A stretch of 63,087 nt of DNA from Bacillota bacterium (GTDB taxonomy: Bacteria; Bacillota; Clostridia; Acetivibrionales; Acetivibrionaceae). How positions within the stretch are numbered: the first letter of the stretch is position 1; every line of letters begins with the position of its first letter. Positions 33,872 through 43,020 of the stretch are shown here, piece after piece. The stretch is from NCBI GenBank assembly GCA_023421115.1, contig JAEZUI010000149.1, positions 1 to 63,087 on the forward strand, given 5' to 3'. The position numbers and the translations under genes are program-made. Below the pieces are notes generated by a model that worked only from the letters and a program-made list of their open reading frames with translations, ran no database searches and was not told the origin of the DNA.

Positions 33872-34489
33872 ATGGATATAATTATGATTAAACTTATTTA
33901 TCATTTAGCACTGCACCTCAGCAAATGTTATTTAATCCAAAAATACGGCAAAGATTTTTGGATTAAATTCAAGGCAACTTCGGATAAGACCTTTGCTGAA
34001 ATTTTGCCACAGGTACCGGATATAGGCAATAGTATTTTTTCCTTAAACTACAAGTTTGGACCAAGCTATATAGCGTGGTATAAAAGCTTTCTAGAACTCG
34101 GTACAACTCAAGATGAAACCATTCAGAACATCTGGACAATGAACGAAAAGATGGTGACGACTATACCACGCCCATTTTTGAAGGCAACTGGCAAATTATA
34201 TCTGAATGGTTTTCGTAAGAAGGCTGCCACTCATGTGACACGGCAAGGAAAAGGCGATCTACATCCATATGACTGGGCTATTACTTATCGTGAAATTAAT
34301 CAGAACTGCTTAAATATTGGTGTCTGGTTGATTTGGTCGACATGGTCAGTATTTATTTTGAATTTGGTTTTTATACTATTTCTTGAAATACAGGTACATT
34401 GTGAAGAGGATTATTTATTATCAATACATGGCACCAAGTATCTGGAATTCAAGCAAAGAACAAAAAGGTATATACCATTTATATATTAA
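33872..34489 (+). CDS. Chimeric ORF: ATC-hydrolase-like N-part fused to ICMT-like C-part
   Basis: The first ~145 residues match the L-2-amino-thiazoline-4-carboxylic acid hydrolase-like family (YGKDFWIKFKATSDKTFAEI, VTTIPRPFLKATGKLYLNGF, KGDLHPYDWAITYREINQN). They stop where the family's Cys-rich end should begin. The rest switches to a membrane segment and the tail of isoprenylcysteine-methyltransferase-like proteins (FILFLEIQVHCEEDYLLSIHG, then YLEFKQRTKRYIPF). This looks like an in-frame deletion joining two genes. Neither half keeps a full active site, so the product is probably non-functional. The start is uncertain: ATG 33872 or ATG 33884, with no strong ribosome site. Confidence 0.6.
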   Translation: MDIIMIKLIYHLALHLSKCYLIQKYGKDFWIKFKATSDKTFAEILPQVPDIGNSIFSLNYKFGPSYIAWYKSFLELGTTQDETIQNIWTMNEKMVTTIPRPFLKATGKLYLNGFRKKAATHVTRQGKGDLHPYDWAITYREINQNCLNIGVWLIWSTWSVFILNLVFILFLEIQVHCEEDYLLSIHGTKYLEFKQRTKRYIPFIY

Positions 34490-34682
34490 TGATCAATTTG
34501 GACTGTTGAAAAGTTAAGAGAATAATTATCTCAAAGAAAATGATTGAGGATATCTTCAAAAAAGGTAAAATAAATATTAATGCAAATGCTTCTCTTCATA
34601 AAATCTCCACAAAGATGTGTTAAATTCAGTTATAAATAATGTAAATGTGGTATAACAATAGGTAAACAAGGGGTGTGTATTA

Positions 34683-34915
34683 GAACAGAGATTGATACGA
34701 AACATTCTTCAAATAGAGGACGGAGAACATTTTGTTGAAATAAATATGGAGGAAAACAGGTTTTCGCCGACAATTGTGGTAATGCGGCGAGGAATGGAAA
34801 CAATATGGGATATATTAACGAAATGGATATTGATGCAATAAAGAATGAAGTAAATCAATACGTTCCGACTATACAAGAATTTATATATAATAGCGGACTT
34901 TCTTCATGTCATTAA
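34683..34915 (+). pseudogene. Remnant with cupredoxin-like segment
   Basis: One frame encodes HFVEINMEENRFSPTIVVMR, then RGMETIWDI, reminiscent of cupredoxin-like domains of copper proteins. A second frame ends MGYINEMDIDAIKNEVNQYV and stops at 34915. No start or complete fold is present. Its place directly upstream of copA suggests a lost copper-related gene. Confidence 0.35.
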
Positions 34916-34955
34916 AGGGCTCATAATACTCACTTTTAGAAAGGTTGGTAATTTT

Positions 34956-37421
34956 ATGAATAAAGAAACTGTTAAAATAAGCGGTATGACCTGTGCTGCT
35001 TGTGCAAAACGAATCGAAAAGACAGTCGGTAAACTAGAGGGCGTTTCACAAGCATCTGTTAACTTTGCAACAGAAAAATTGTCTGTTGAATACGATAATC
35101 AAAAGGCACCTTTCGATAAAATCAAAGAAACTATTGAAAAAGTTGGTTATGGAATTATAGAGGAGCAGAAAAAGAATTCAGTTACGATACCTATTGGAGG
35201 CATGACTTGCGCCGCATGTGCCAATCGAGTTGAAAGAGCATTAGGCAAAATGGAGGGGGTAATACGGGTTTCTGTTAACTTTGCCACGGAAAAAGCAACG
35301 GTGGAATATGACCCTCAAACAACAAGGCTCTCGGCAATCAAGCAGATCATTGAAAAAACTGGGTATAAAGCCTTAAATATTGAGAAAAAAGCTGCTGTTG
35401 ATGAGGATAAGCTGCGTAAGGAAAAAGAGATACGTACCCTTTGGAGAAAATTCATTGTATCGGTAATATTCGCTGCACCGCTGTTATACCTTGCTATGGT
35501 TCCGATGATTTCGTGGCTTCCTTTTCCAATCCCCAGCTTTCTTGAACCTATGCAATTTCCTTTAACATTTGCCCTTACGCAAATAGCCTTAGTTATACCG
35601 GTAATCATAGCGGGAAATAAGTTCTATACTGTCGGCTTTAAAGCACTGATACAGAGAAGCCCTAACATGGACTCCCTTATAGCAATAGGTACGACGGCAG
35701 CGGTTGTCTACAGTTTATATTCAACTTATCAGATATCAGTTGGAAATTTTCACGCTGTCGAAGGACTGTATTTCGAAACAGCCGGTGTTATTATTACGTT
35801 AATACTGCTTGGCAAATCTCTAGAAGCAGTATCAAAAGGAAAAACCTCCGAAGCTATAAAGAAACTGATGGGTTTAGCACCTAAAACAGCAATTGCAATA
35901 CAAGAGGGGAAAGAAGTAGAAATTCCCATTGATGAGGTAGAAATCGGCGACGTGATTTTAGTAAAGCCGGGAGAAAAAATACCGGTAGATGGTGAGGTGT
36001 TAGACGGACACACAGCAATAGATGAATCTATGCTTACCGGTGAAAGTATGCCTATCGATAAAAAGGCCGGAGATAAGGTTTATGCAGCTAGTATCAATAC
36101 CAATGGTATGATTCACTTTAAAGCTACTAAGGTAGGCGGTGACACAGCTTTAGCACAAATCATCAAGTTGGTTGAGGATGCTCAAGGCTCAAAGGCTCCT
36201 ATTGCACAAATAGCTGACATTGTATCCGGCTATTTTGTTCCTATTGTAGTTGCTATTGCAGTACTTGCCTTTGCAGGATGGCTAATTGGGGGCCAGACAT
36301 TAGTATTTGCACTTACAATATTTATTTCAGTACTGGTCATTGCTTGCCCTTGTGCTTTGGGCCTTGCCACACCGACTGCCATAATGGTTGGAACAGGAAA
36401 AGGAGCGGAATATGGGATTCTTATCAAAGGTGGGGAAGCTCTCGAGACCACTCATAAAATCAATACTATTGTCTTCGATAAAACAGGAACCATAACAGAA
36501 GGCAAACCGGAGGTAACAGATATCATTACTGTCACCAATATTTCTAGGGAGCGTTTGCTTCAAATTGCTGCTTCGGGTGAAAAAGGCTCGGAACATCCTT
36601 TGGGCGAAGCTATAGTAAGGGGAGCAGAGAAGGAAAATATTGATTTTTTGAGAGTGGAAAGATTCGAAGCTATTCCGGGACATGGTATTGAGGTCATTAT
36701 TGAAGGCATGAACGTACTCATTGGCAACAGAAAACTGATGGATGAAAGAGAGATATTACTTGGTGAGCTTGATAGTCAGTCCGACAGGCTAGCAGATGAA
36801 GGGAAAACACCGATGTATATTGCTGTGAACAACAAAATATCAGGCATCATTGCTGTGGCTGATGTTGTTAAGGAAAGCAGTGCAAAAGCGATTAAAAGAC
36901 TTCAATACATGGGTATCGAAGTTGCTATGATAACAGGCGATAACCGAAAAACTGCCGAAGCGATTGCGAAGCAGGTTGGTATCAATAGAGTACTCGCTGA
37001 GGTTCTTCCGCAGGATAAGTCAAATGAGGTCAAAAAGCTGCAGGCAGAAGGTAAAAAAGTAGCAATGGTAGGTGATGGAATCAATGATGCACCTGCGCTT
37101 GTACAGGCCGATATTGGTATGGCCATAGGTTCAGGTACCGATGTCGCTATGGAATCTGCCGATATTGTGCTGATGAAAAGTGACCTTATGGATGTTCCAA
37201 CAGCAATCCAACTGAGTAAAAGTACAATACGCAATATCAAGGAAAATCTATTTTGGGCTTTTGGTTATAATGTTGCCGGCATTCCGATTGCAGCAGGCGT
37301 TCTTTATCTTTTTGGTGGTCCGCTCCTAAATCCCATATTTGCAGCTGCAGCAATGTCGCTAAGCTCAGTATCGGTTTTGACAAATGCTTTAAGGCTGAAG
37401 AGATTTAAGCCCTATAAATAA
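34956..37421 (+). CDS. copA: Copper-exporting P1B-type ATPase
   Basis: The 821-residue protein has two N-terminal heavy-metal-associated domains with CxxC sites (C13/C16 and C85/C88, each in GMTCAAC). The actuator motif TGESMP, the membrane metal site C464-P-C466 (VIACPCALGLATPTAIM), the phosphorylation site D508 in DKTGT, the SEHPLGEA motif and GDGINDAPAL hinge all follow. This is a complete Cu(I)-exporting ATPase of the cell membrane. It is followed by a lipoprotein gene and copZ, together a copper-resistance unit. No CopY or CsoR gene is adjacent, so regulation is unclear. Confidence 0.93.
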   Translation: MNKETVKISGMTCAACAKRIEKTVGKLEGVSQASVNFATEKLSVEYDNQKAPFDKIKETIEKVGYGIIEEQKKNSVTIPIGGMTCAACANRVERALGKMEGVIRVSVNFATEKATVEYDPQTTRLSAIKQIIEKTGYKALNIEKKAAVDEDKLRKEKEIRTLWRKFIVSVIFAAPLLYLAMVPMISWLPFPIPSFLEPMQFPLTFALTQIALVIPVIIAGNKFYTVGFKALIQRSPNMDSLIAIGTTAAVVYSLYSTYQISVGNFHAVEGLYFETAGVIITLILLGKSLEAVSKGKTSEAIKKLMGLAPKTAIAIQEGKEVEIPIDEVEIGDVILVKPGEKIPVDGEVLDGHTAIDESMLTGESMPIDKKAGDKVYAASINTNGMIHFKATKVGGDTALAQIIKLVEDAQGSKAPIAQIADIVSGYFVPIVVAIAVLAFAGWLIGGQTLVFALTIFISVLVIACPCALGLATPTAIMVGTGKGAEYGILIKGGEALETTHKINTIVFDKTGTITEGKPEVTDIITVTNISRERLLQIAASGEKGSEHPLGEAIVRGAEKENIDFLRVERFEAIPGHGIEVIIEGMNVLIGNRKLMDEREILLGELDSQSDRLADEGKTPMYIAVNNKISGIIAVADVVKESSAKAIKRLQYMGIEVAMITGDNRKTAEAIAKQVGINRVLAEVLPQDKSNEVKKLQAEGKKVAMVGDGINDAPALVQADIGMAIGSGTDVAMESADIVLMKSDLMDVPTAIQLSKSTIRNIKENLFWAFGYNVAGIPIAAGVLYLFGGPLLNPIFAAAAMSLSSVSVLTNALRLKRFKPYK

Positions 37422-37455
37422 AGAGTAAACTTTATAGAAAGGAATGGGGGATAAA

Positions 37456-38130
37456 ATGAAAAAGCGACTCATCTTAATTCCGCTGTTACTGATAATGACG
37501 CTTATTTATGCTTCATGCAGTCAGCTAGATATAATAGGTAACAAATCCATAACATCATTTAAAGAAGTACTAGCTGCAATACCAGATAAAATTGCAGCTG
37601 ACGAGGTCAATGGAGGCTGGACTTTGACTGCGCCGGATAACAGTGCCAGATTCTTCTGGAGTAATGATTTTAGTAAGAGTAAAATATATGATGTAATGCT
37701 TGAATTTGATGCGAAGCCTTTTATAGATGCAGGTCTTGAAATTGATAAGTTACCTGACGGCATAGCTAACGGGGATAAACTCATTGTAGGCACAGAATTG
37801 AGCTCTGAAAATTTAACTTACGATGGCGAAGCTACTCCGCTTGCCTCCTACGAGAAAATTGTACAACTCAAACGGGACTCAATTAGCTACCATGCTGCTT
37901 TAGACCATTATGGGGTGGATTTAACCGGGGGAAACATATTTGAATGGGCAAAGGACATGGGGAAGAACGATAAGGATATAGTATTTGTATTAAACCCTCA
38001 GATATTCATTGATGCAGGGGTCGATCCTAAAGAAGTAGAGGGGTGGGTATTTGCCAAGGTCGAAACCATGGATAAGGATGGTAAAAAATTTGAAGAGGAC
38101 AAATTTTTAAAACCATTTAATATAAAATAA
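37456..38130 (+). CDS. Lipoprotein in the copper operon
   Basis: GGGGGAT precedes ATG 37456, giving a 224-residue product. MKKRLILIPLLLIMTLIYASC is a lipoprotein signal with lipobox YASC. The mature part looks like a two-repeat beta domain (NGGWTLTAPDNSARFFWSND, KIYDVMLEFDAKPFIDAGLE, then DIVFVLNPQIFIDAGVDPKE). I do not recognise a named family, although similar proteins accompany CopA in clostridia. It probably sits on the outer face of the membrane and could bind or buffer exported copper; no obvious Cys/His/Met cluster supports this. Confidence 0.6.
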   Translation: MKKRLILIPLLLIMTLIYASCSQLDIIGNKSITSFKEVLAAIPDKIAADEVNGGWTLTAPDNSARFFWSNDFSKSKIYDVMLEFDAKPFIDAGLEIDKLPDGIANGDKLIVGTELSSENLTYDGEATPLASYEKIVQLKRDSISYHAALDHYGVDLTGGNIFEWAKDMGKNDKDIVFVLNPQIFIDAGVDPKEVEGWVFAKVETMDKDGKKFEEDKFLKPFNIK

Positions 38131-38147
38131 GATTGGAGGATTAAGAA

Positions 38148-38354
38148 ATGGAGAAAACAGTATTAAAGGTTGAGGGAATGTCTTGTTCGCATTGCGAAAA
38201 CGCTATAAAAAAATCAATAGGTGCTCTTGACGGTGTTAGTGCAGTAACAGTTGACTTAAAAGATAAAATTGTCACAGTAGAATACGAGAGTTCAAAGGTA
38301 TCGCTAGACAGGATTAAAAACGAGATTAAAGATCAGGGATACGATGTTGTATAA
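38148..38354 (+). CDS. copZ: Copper chaperone
   Basis: A 68-residue single HMA domain with VEGMSCSHCENAIKKSIGAL (CxxC at C13 and C16) and the conserved end IKDQGYDVV. It carries Cu(I) to CopA in the cytoplasm. GGAGG precedes ATG 38148. It is the last gene of the copA unit and is followed by a terminator. Confidence 0.93.
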   Translation: MEKTVLKVEGMSCSHCENAIKKSIGALDGVSAVTVDLKDKIVTVEYESSKVSLDRIKNEIKDQGYDVV

Positions 38355-38372
38355 ATTAATGTGTACTTAAAA

Positions 38373-38399
38373 GTCCCCTAGTCAAACAGGGGATTTTTT
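38373..38399 (+). terminator. Terminator of the copper operon
   Basis: GTCCCCT and AGGGGAT form a short GC stem followed by TTTTTT, 19 bases after the copZ stop. Confidence 0.8.
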
Positions 38400-38449
38400 C
38401 GTATATTTCATAGATTTTTATGATATCAGCTATTGCCGGAGGTTTACTA

Positions 38450-38689
38450 TGAGCAGTGTAACAAAAAATTCTGATCGTGGATAACGATATGAAATAGTAC
38501 CGGCCGCCGAGCGGATGCTTGGTGTGCAGCTTTGGCTGAATCTTCCCGCAAGGCTACATATGAAAAAGCCAAGTTTTATTCATAAGTTTAAAATGACTGG
38601 ATGAACCGGTGGTTTGAGGTAGTCTTATCGTCATGAACACAAAAGAAGAATCGAATAAAGCGTTCGATGATTTGAAAAGAGAATTATGA
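38450..38689 (+). pseudogene. Remnants of a response regulator start and a pirin-like gene
   Basis: ATG AGC near 38450 is followed by a frame giving QKILIVDNDMK-stop, the first strand of a receiver domain. Immediately after, 38497-38604 encodes AAERMLGVQLWLNLPA, the pirin/YhhW signature. ATG 38633-38689 encodes MNTKEESNKAFDDLKREL, the usual pirin C-terminal end. Most of both genes is gone. These are deletion scars packed into 240 bases. Confidence 0.6.
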
Positions 38690-38824
38690 TTATTTGTGAT
38701 TCTATTTTCGGAGGAGCCTGTTTTTTAAAACAGATTACTAAAATTCCAGTTGTGTGTTCCCACTCCTCTTTTGCTATGAGTCAAGACCGGTATCAAAGCA
38801 GATGCTTGTGGCAGGATTTCATCC

Positions 38825-39445
38825 TCAATTCTTTAATACCCTGTAATAATATACTTTTCCATGGGTATTAAGGGGTATAATTTCCTTATTTTTATTTAAA
38901 GGATCTATAATAAGAAAATCATCCTCATTAGACCCAACTACTAGCACCCAGTGTTGATATCCAGTGCCATGATACTTAACCATCACAATTGGCAAATACC
39001 CATTTTTCAAATCTTTCATAATTGTACCAGAGTTAAAGATACGTTTATACTCATAATGGATATTAGGTATAGTTTCGTTAATTTTATACCAAATAATATC
39101 CCCTGAACTTGTAAAACCTTCGTTTTCAGTAAGTAGTATATTTAGGTCTTTAGGGTTTGTTTCAAAACCTAAATCAGTACATGCTGAAGCTATAATTGAA
39201 AGAAGACAACCATATCCTCCTATATTATACCTTGACTGTCCTAAGTAATCGTCCTTCCATCTATCATCATTTTGAATAAAAAACTCTACATTTTTAGGGG
39301 TGATTACCTCTGTAGGATTTATATGTATCCCGTATTTCTTTATATACATTATCCTTCCAACATAAGCACCAGCCAACAAACCACATACTATGACCAATGC
39401 AATAACAGCTGATAAGATTCTTGGAGTCTTTTTGATATTAAGCAT
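38825..39445 (-). CDS. Membrane-anchored C39-like cysteine peptidase
   Basis: GAGGTG precedes ATG 39445. The 206-residue protein has an N-terminal membrane anchor (residues 11-30) and a papain-like C39 domain. QNDDRWKDDYLGQSRYNIGGYGCLLS carries the catalytic Cys, HWVLVVGSNED the His, and IIDPLNKNKE the Asp. Such stand-alone C39 proteins act outside the membrane, perhaps on peptides or pseudomurein-like targets; no bacteriocin or ABC gene is nearby. A closely similar but decayed copy lies at 55611-55990 in the same orientation. Confidence 0.75.
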   Translation of the reverse strand: MLNIKKTPRILSAVIALVIVCGLLAGAYVGRIMYIKKYGIHINPTEVITPKNVEFFIQNDDRWKDDYLGQSRYNIGGYGCLLSIIASACTDLGFETNPKDLNILLTENEGFTSSGDIIWYKINETIPNIHYEYKRIFNSGTIMKDLKNGYLPIVMVKYHGTGYQHWVLVVGSNEDDFLIIDPLNKNKEIIPLNTHGKVYYYRVLKN

Positions 39446-39697
39446 AAATTTGGCACCTCGTTTTTTTATAACATTACTATATCATAGATGGAAATACAGT
39501 GAAAGTCGAACCGCTACATAAAACACGAAAACAGTTTAAGTTTACTCTTACTTTATAATATAGGTGTTTATTTTGAATAAAGGAAGAATTGGTTGCTGGA
39601 TATAAAACCTATTAGCTGTCTTATGCGTAATACGACTGATACATATTTATATGTTGAGTGGGAAGGCTAACCATAATAATTATATGGAGGAATCAGG
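39446..39697. other. Gene-free spacer
   Basis: Roughly 250 bases upstream of the C39 gene should hold its promoter. No other gene or structured RNA is evident. Confidence 0.3.
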
Positions 39698-39760
39698 ATG
39701 AAAGCCATTGTATATGAAGGAATGAAAAATGTAAAAGTAAAAAACGGATTATTGCTGTAG
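39698..39760 (+). pseudogene. Zinc alcohol dehydrogenase N-terminal scar
   Basis: GGAGGAATCAGG precedes ATG 39698, which encodes MKAIVYEGMKNVKVKNGLLL and stops. MKAxVYxGxKxVxV is the typical N-terminus of zinc-dependent alcohol or sorbitol dehydrogenases. The rest of the gene is missing. Confidence 0.55.
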
Positions 39761-39913
39761 ATTATATTGACTATCGACTGGAGGGAGAATACCTATGAAA
39801 TTTTTGATAAAAAACAGGATAATTGCATCAAGGTTATTCTAAAACCCCTAATATGAGCTGCTTGATGGATTTTACAGAACAGGAATAGAAATATATAAAA
39901 TGGAGGGCTTGTC

Positions 39914-40755
39914 ATGATAAACCAGCTAATGAAAGGGCTGTCGAAGCTAACAACCACCTCACAGGAGGTATTACCTGATGTTTTCTGCTGCATTTTACCA
40001 TTGTCACTGCTTGTATAGTAGGAAGAGAGGATAGTTGGATACTTGTCGATGCAGGAATGGAAAACTCCTATGATTATATAGTGAAATCCGCACAGGAGCG
40101 GTTCGGGAAAGAAAGCCGCCCCAAAGCCATCCTTTTGACCCATGGACATTTTGATCATGTGGGTTCCGTAGGCAGGCTGGCTGAATGCTGGGATGTGCCT
40201 GTCTATGCCCATGAGCTTGAAATTCCGTATATTACAGGAACAAAGGATTATCCTTTAGGCGACCCGGAGGTGGATGAAGGCCTAGTAGCGAAAATGTCGC
40301 CATCCTTTCCGCACAGGAGCATCAATCTCGGACATCGGGCTGTTATACTTCCCAAGGATGGAAGCGTGCCGGGAATGCCGGACTGGAAATGGATACACAC
40401 GCCGGGTCATACAGAGGGGCATGTTTCCTTTTTTCGTGAAAAGGATAAGGTTCTCATAGTAGGTGATGCTTTTACAACTACCAAGCAGGAATCTTTTGCC
40501 TCTGTATTGACCCAGCAGGAGCAAATCAAAGGACCTCCGGCGTACCTTACTACCGATTGGCAGGCAGCACAAAAATCAGCGGAGCGCATCAAGAATCTGA
40601 AGCCTGAATGGGCAATTCCAAGCCACGGATTGCCGATAAAGGGAGAAGAATTGGCAAAGCATTTGGAGTTACTCACACAACATTTTAGGGATATTGCCGT
40701 ACCCAATCAAGGCCGTTTTGTGGAGAAAGATAAGAATTTTTCTAACAGTGATTGA
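39914..40755 (+). pseudogene. MBL-fold hydrolase gene with N-terminal frameshift
   Basis: GGAGGG precedes ATG 39914, which starts MINQLMKGLSKLTTTSQEVL and then hits TAG at 40016. The remainder is in another frame from about 39994 (FTIVTACIVGREDSWILVDA). It carries a complete metallo-beta-lactamase core: THGHFDHVGS, the HTPGHTEGHVSFF histidine, VGDAF and a late ...AIPSHGLPI. A one-base indel near 39990 explains the break. A shorter product from an internal start (40057) would lack the first strand but keep the metal ligands. The intact protein would hydrolyse a thioester, lactone or similar bond. Confidence 0.75.
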
Positions 40756-40873
40756 ATGCTCAAAAAATAAATTGGAAATTGCAGGGTTTTTTGGTGTCAT
40801 AGCATTAGCTTTAATTATACTTAAAAGAAAACCGGAAGTTGCTAAAGATTGGTTTCCAAGTCCAATAGAATAA
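40748..40873 (+). CDS. Small single-span membrane peptide (doubtful)
   Basis: GTG 40748 overlaps the end of the MBL gene (GTGATTGA) and gives 41 residues: one hydrophobic segment (IAGFFGVIALALIIL) and a short cytoplasmic tail (KRKPEVAKDWFPSPIE). It may be a real small membrane protein or the tail of a lost gene. No ribosome site is obvious. Confidence 0.3.
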   Translation: MIECSKNKLEIAGFFGVIALALIILKRKPEVAKDWFPSPIE

Positions 40874-40940
40874 GGATTTTTGCAGAAATAATATTTTTTG
40901 TGCTTCTCTTTATAGAGGGTAAGTTTTTTGAAATTTTAGA

Positions 40941-40969
40941 CTGACAAATGCTTAATGTTGTGATATAAT
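40941..40969 (+). promoter_or_regulatory. Promoter of the Ni/Co ECF importer operon
   Basis: CTGACA (40941-40946), a 17-base spacer and a perfect TATAAT (40964-40969) lie 130 bases upstream of the first transporter gene. Confidence 0.75.
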
Positions 40970-40975
40970 ATTTTT

Positions 40976-41100
40976 GAAATTGAGACCAAGAAGGTTTCAG
41001 CAGTAATGAATTAAATCTTAACAATTTTGAAAAAGACCCATGAAGGGGCTAATTACACTACCCTTCATGGGTGATTTTGTTTTATAAAGGAGTTGATAGT
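40976..41100 (+). promoter_or_regulatory. Attenuated leader of the Ni/Co importer operon
   Basis: The ~125-base leader contains a small GAGACC/GGTTTC hairpin (40982-40997) and then ACCCATGAAGGG (41036-41047) pairing perfectly with CCCTTCATGGGT (41061-41072), followed by GATTTTGTTTT. That is a convincing intrinsic terminator 18 bases before the start codon, and it must be overcome for expression. The upstream part does not match a NiCo or cobalamin riboswitch that I know and is short (~60 bases), so the controlling signal is unknown. Confidence 0.65.
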
Positions 41101-42153
41101 ATGCACATGGCTGATGCTTTGATTTCACCGGTTGTAGGTGGAACCATGCTAATTGCTACTGCTGGAGTTGCAGCATATTCAATTAAAAAAATTCAAATTG
41201 ATCTGGATGAAAAGAAAATACCACTTATGGGGGTCATGGGAGCATTTGTATTTGCTGCTCAAATGATTAACTTTTCAATACTGGGCACAGGATCGAGCGG
41301 GCATCTTGGAGGGGGAATACTTCTTGCAATTCTATTAGGGCCCTATGCTGGGTTTTTAACACTGGCATCAATTTTGTTGATTCAGGCTTTATTCTTTGGA
41401 GATGGTGGATTGCTTGCTTATGGGTGTAATGTATTCAATCTTGGCTTTTACACATGCTTCATCGCCTATCCGTTTATTTATAAGTGGTTTACTCGTAAAG
41501 GTATAAATTCCAAGAGGATTTTTGGTGCGTCAATGGCTTCTGCTATAGTTGGACTTCAAATAGGAGCGTTTAGTGTTGTTCTTGAAACATTTCTATCGGG
41601 TAAGACAGAACTACCTTTTGGCACATTTGTACTGCTGATTCAGCCTATACATCTTGCAATTGGTGCTGTTGAAGGACTTGTTACATCAGCCGTTGTTTCG
41701 TTTGTTTGGAAGGTGAGACCCGAAATAATAGAAAAAACTGCAACAGGAGAAGCTTTTGGAAATATATCCATGAAAAAAGTATTATCAGGACTTTTAATAG
41801 CGGCTATATTGGTTGGTGGAGCACTATCATGGTTTGCATCTTCAAACCCTGACGGACTTGAATGGTCAATGTTTAAGACTGCAGGAAAAGCAGAACTTGA
41901 TACTCCAGATGGAATTCATAAGACACTGTCCGATATACAGGCTAGAACTGCATTCTTACCTGATTACGGCTTCAAAACAAATGAGGAATCGGATAGTGAA
42001 AAGCAGGCACCAGAAGAAAGTGAATGGCCAGCAGTAAATCCAGGAACAAGTGTATCCGGTATAGTAGGTGGAATATTGACATTGGCTCTTGCTGCTTTTA
42101 TGGGTATAATAGTTAGTATGATAAAGAAACGGAAAAGGAAAGCCACTGCTTAA
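41101..42153 (+). CDS. Ni/Co ECF transporter S component (NikMN/CbiMN fusion)
   Basis: AAGGAG precedes ATG 41101; the 350-residue protein begins MHMADALISP, where the free N-terminus and His2 bind metal in CbiM/NikM. Residues ~1-210 are the CbiM/NikM membrane core (GSSGHLGGGILLAILLGPYAGFL). The C-terminal part has a membrane segment, an external SNPDGLEWS motif (PDGLE/CbiN-NikN-like), a Glu-rich linker and a final anchor. This is the metal-capturing part of an energy-coupling-factor importer. Whether nickel or cobalt is carried cannot be read directly, but LarE and hydrogenase protease genes nearby favour nickel. Confidence 0.85.
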   Translation: MHMADALISPVVGGTMLIATAGVAAYSIKKIQIDLDEKKIPLMGVMGAFVFAAQMINFSILGTGSSGHLGGGILLAILLGPYAGFLTLASILLIQALFFGDGGLLAYGCNVFNLGFYTCFIAYPFIYKWFTRKGINSKRIFGASMASAIVGLQIGAFSVVLETFLSGKTELPFGTFVLLIQPIHLAIGAVEGLVTSAVVSFVWKVRPEIIEKTATGEAFGNISMKKVLSGLLIAAILVGGALSWFASSNPDGLEWSMFKTAGKAELDTPDGIHKTLSDIQARTAFLPDYGFKTNEESDSEKQAPEESEWPAVNPGTSVSGIVGGILTLALAAFMGIIVSMIKKRKRKATA

Positions 42154-42210
42154 AGTATAAAGGGTGGGCCAAAACCCTGGTCTTAAATTTTATAGTTAGG
42201 ATTTGGTTTT

Positions 42211-43020
42211 ATGTATAAGATGATAGATTCAATATCTCATATGAGACATTTAGATGACTTGGCGCAGAAGGAATCAACCATTCATAAGATACATCCACTT
42301 GCAAAACTGTTAACCACACTTGTTTATCTGTTGACGATTGTATCTTTTGGAAGATATGAGATAGGAGGACTTTTTCCGTATGTTTTTTATCCTATTATGA
42401 TTTTTACTTTTAGTGAGTTGCCGGTAACTCCAATTCTTAAAAGGGTGCTGATTGTAGAACCTCTTATTATAGGGATCGGAATATTAAATCCTCTATTTGA
42501 TCATTATACAGTGGTGTTTGGAGGGATAGCTATTTCACGAGGGTGGCTCACGTTCCTCTCAATTTTTATAAAATGCGGTTTGACAATTGTTGTGAGTCTT
42601 TTGCTTATAGCCACAACAGGAATGGATAAACTTGCTTCAGCATTACGAATGCTAAAAATTCCAAAGATCTTTGTTTTGCAGCTTTTACTGACCTATCGTT
42701 ATATATCAGTCCTTTTGGAGGAAGTATATAAAATGCAGAGAGCTTATTCCCTAAGGGCTCCTGAGCATAAGGGGATACACAGACAAGTCTGGGGATCTTT
42801 TGCAGGGAGGTTGATACTTAGGACTTTTGATAGAGCTCAGTGTATTTATCAGTCAATGAATTTGAGAGGTTTTAATGGCGAATATAATACCGGTACGGTT
42901 CCAAATATTGCATTAAAAGATGTTGTTTATATGGCAGGATGGAGTTTGTTTTTTGTCATAGCTAGAATTTTCAATATCCCTAACCTTCTAGGTACATTGT
43001 TTATAGGAGTGATAAAATAG
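42211..43020 (+). CDS. ECF transporter T component (CbiQ/NikQ)
   Basis: A 269-residue membrane protein with the EcfT/CbiQ signatures: IHPLAKLLTTLVYLLTIVSF at the N-terminus, PKIFVLQLLLTYRYISVLLEE, and the coupling helices RAYSLRAPEH and SMNLRGFNGEY (Ala-Arg-Gly type motifs that touch the ATPase). It links the metal-binding S component to the ATPase. It lies 57 bases after the S component and abuts the ATPase gene. Confidence 0.88.
   Translation: MYKMIDSISHMRHLDDLAQKESTIHKIHPLAKLLTTLVYLLTIVSFGRYEIGGLFPYVFYPIMIFTFSELPVTPILKRVLIVEPLIIGIGILNPLFDHYTVVFGGIAISRGWLTFLSIFIKCGLTIVVSLLLIATTGMDKLASALRMLKIPKIFVLQLLLTYRYISVLLEEVYKMQRAYSLRAPEHKGIHRQVWGSFAGRLILRTFDRAQCIYQSMNLRGFNGEYNTGTVPNIALKDVVYMAGWSLFFVIARIFNIPNLLGTLFIGVIK

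Noticed and set aside
36230..37240. Several minus-strand frames of 70-118 codons inside copA
   Set aside because: They are shadow frames of a strongly conserved P-type ATPase.
40976..41035. Cobalamin riboswitch upstream of the importer
   Set aside because: The leader is too short and lacks a B12-box-like sequence; only the terminator hairpin is convincing.
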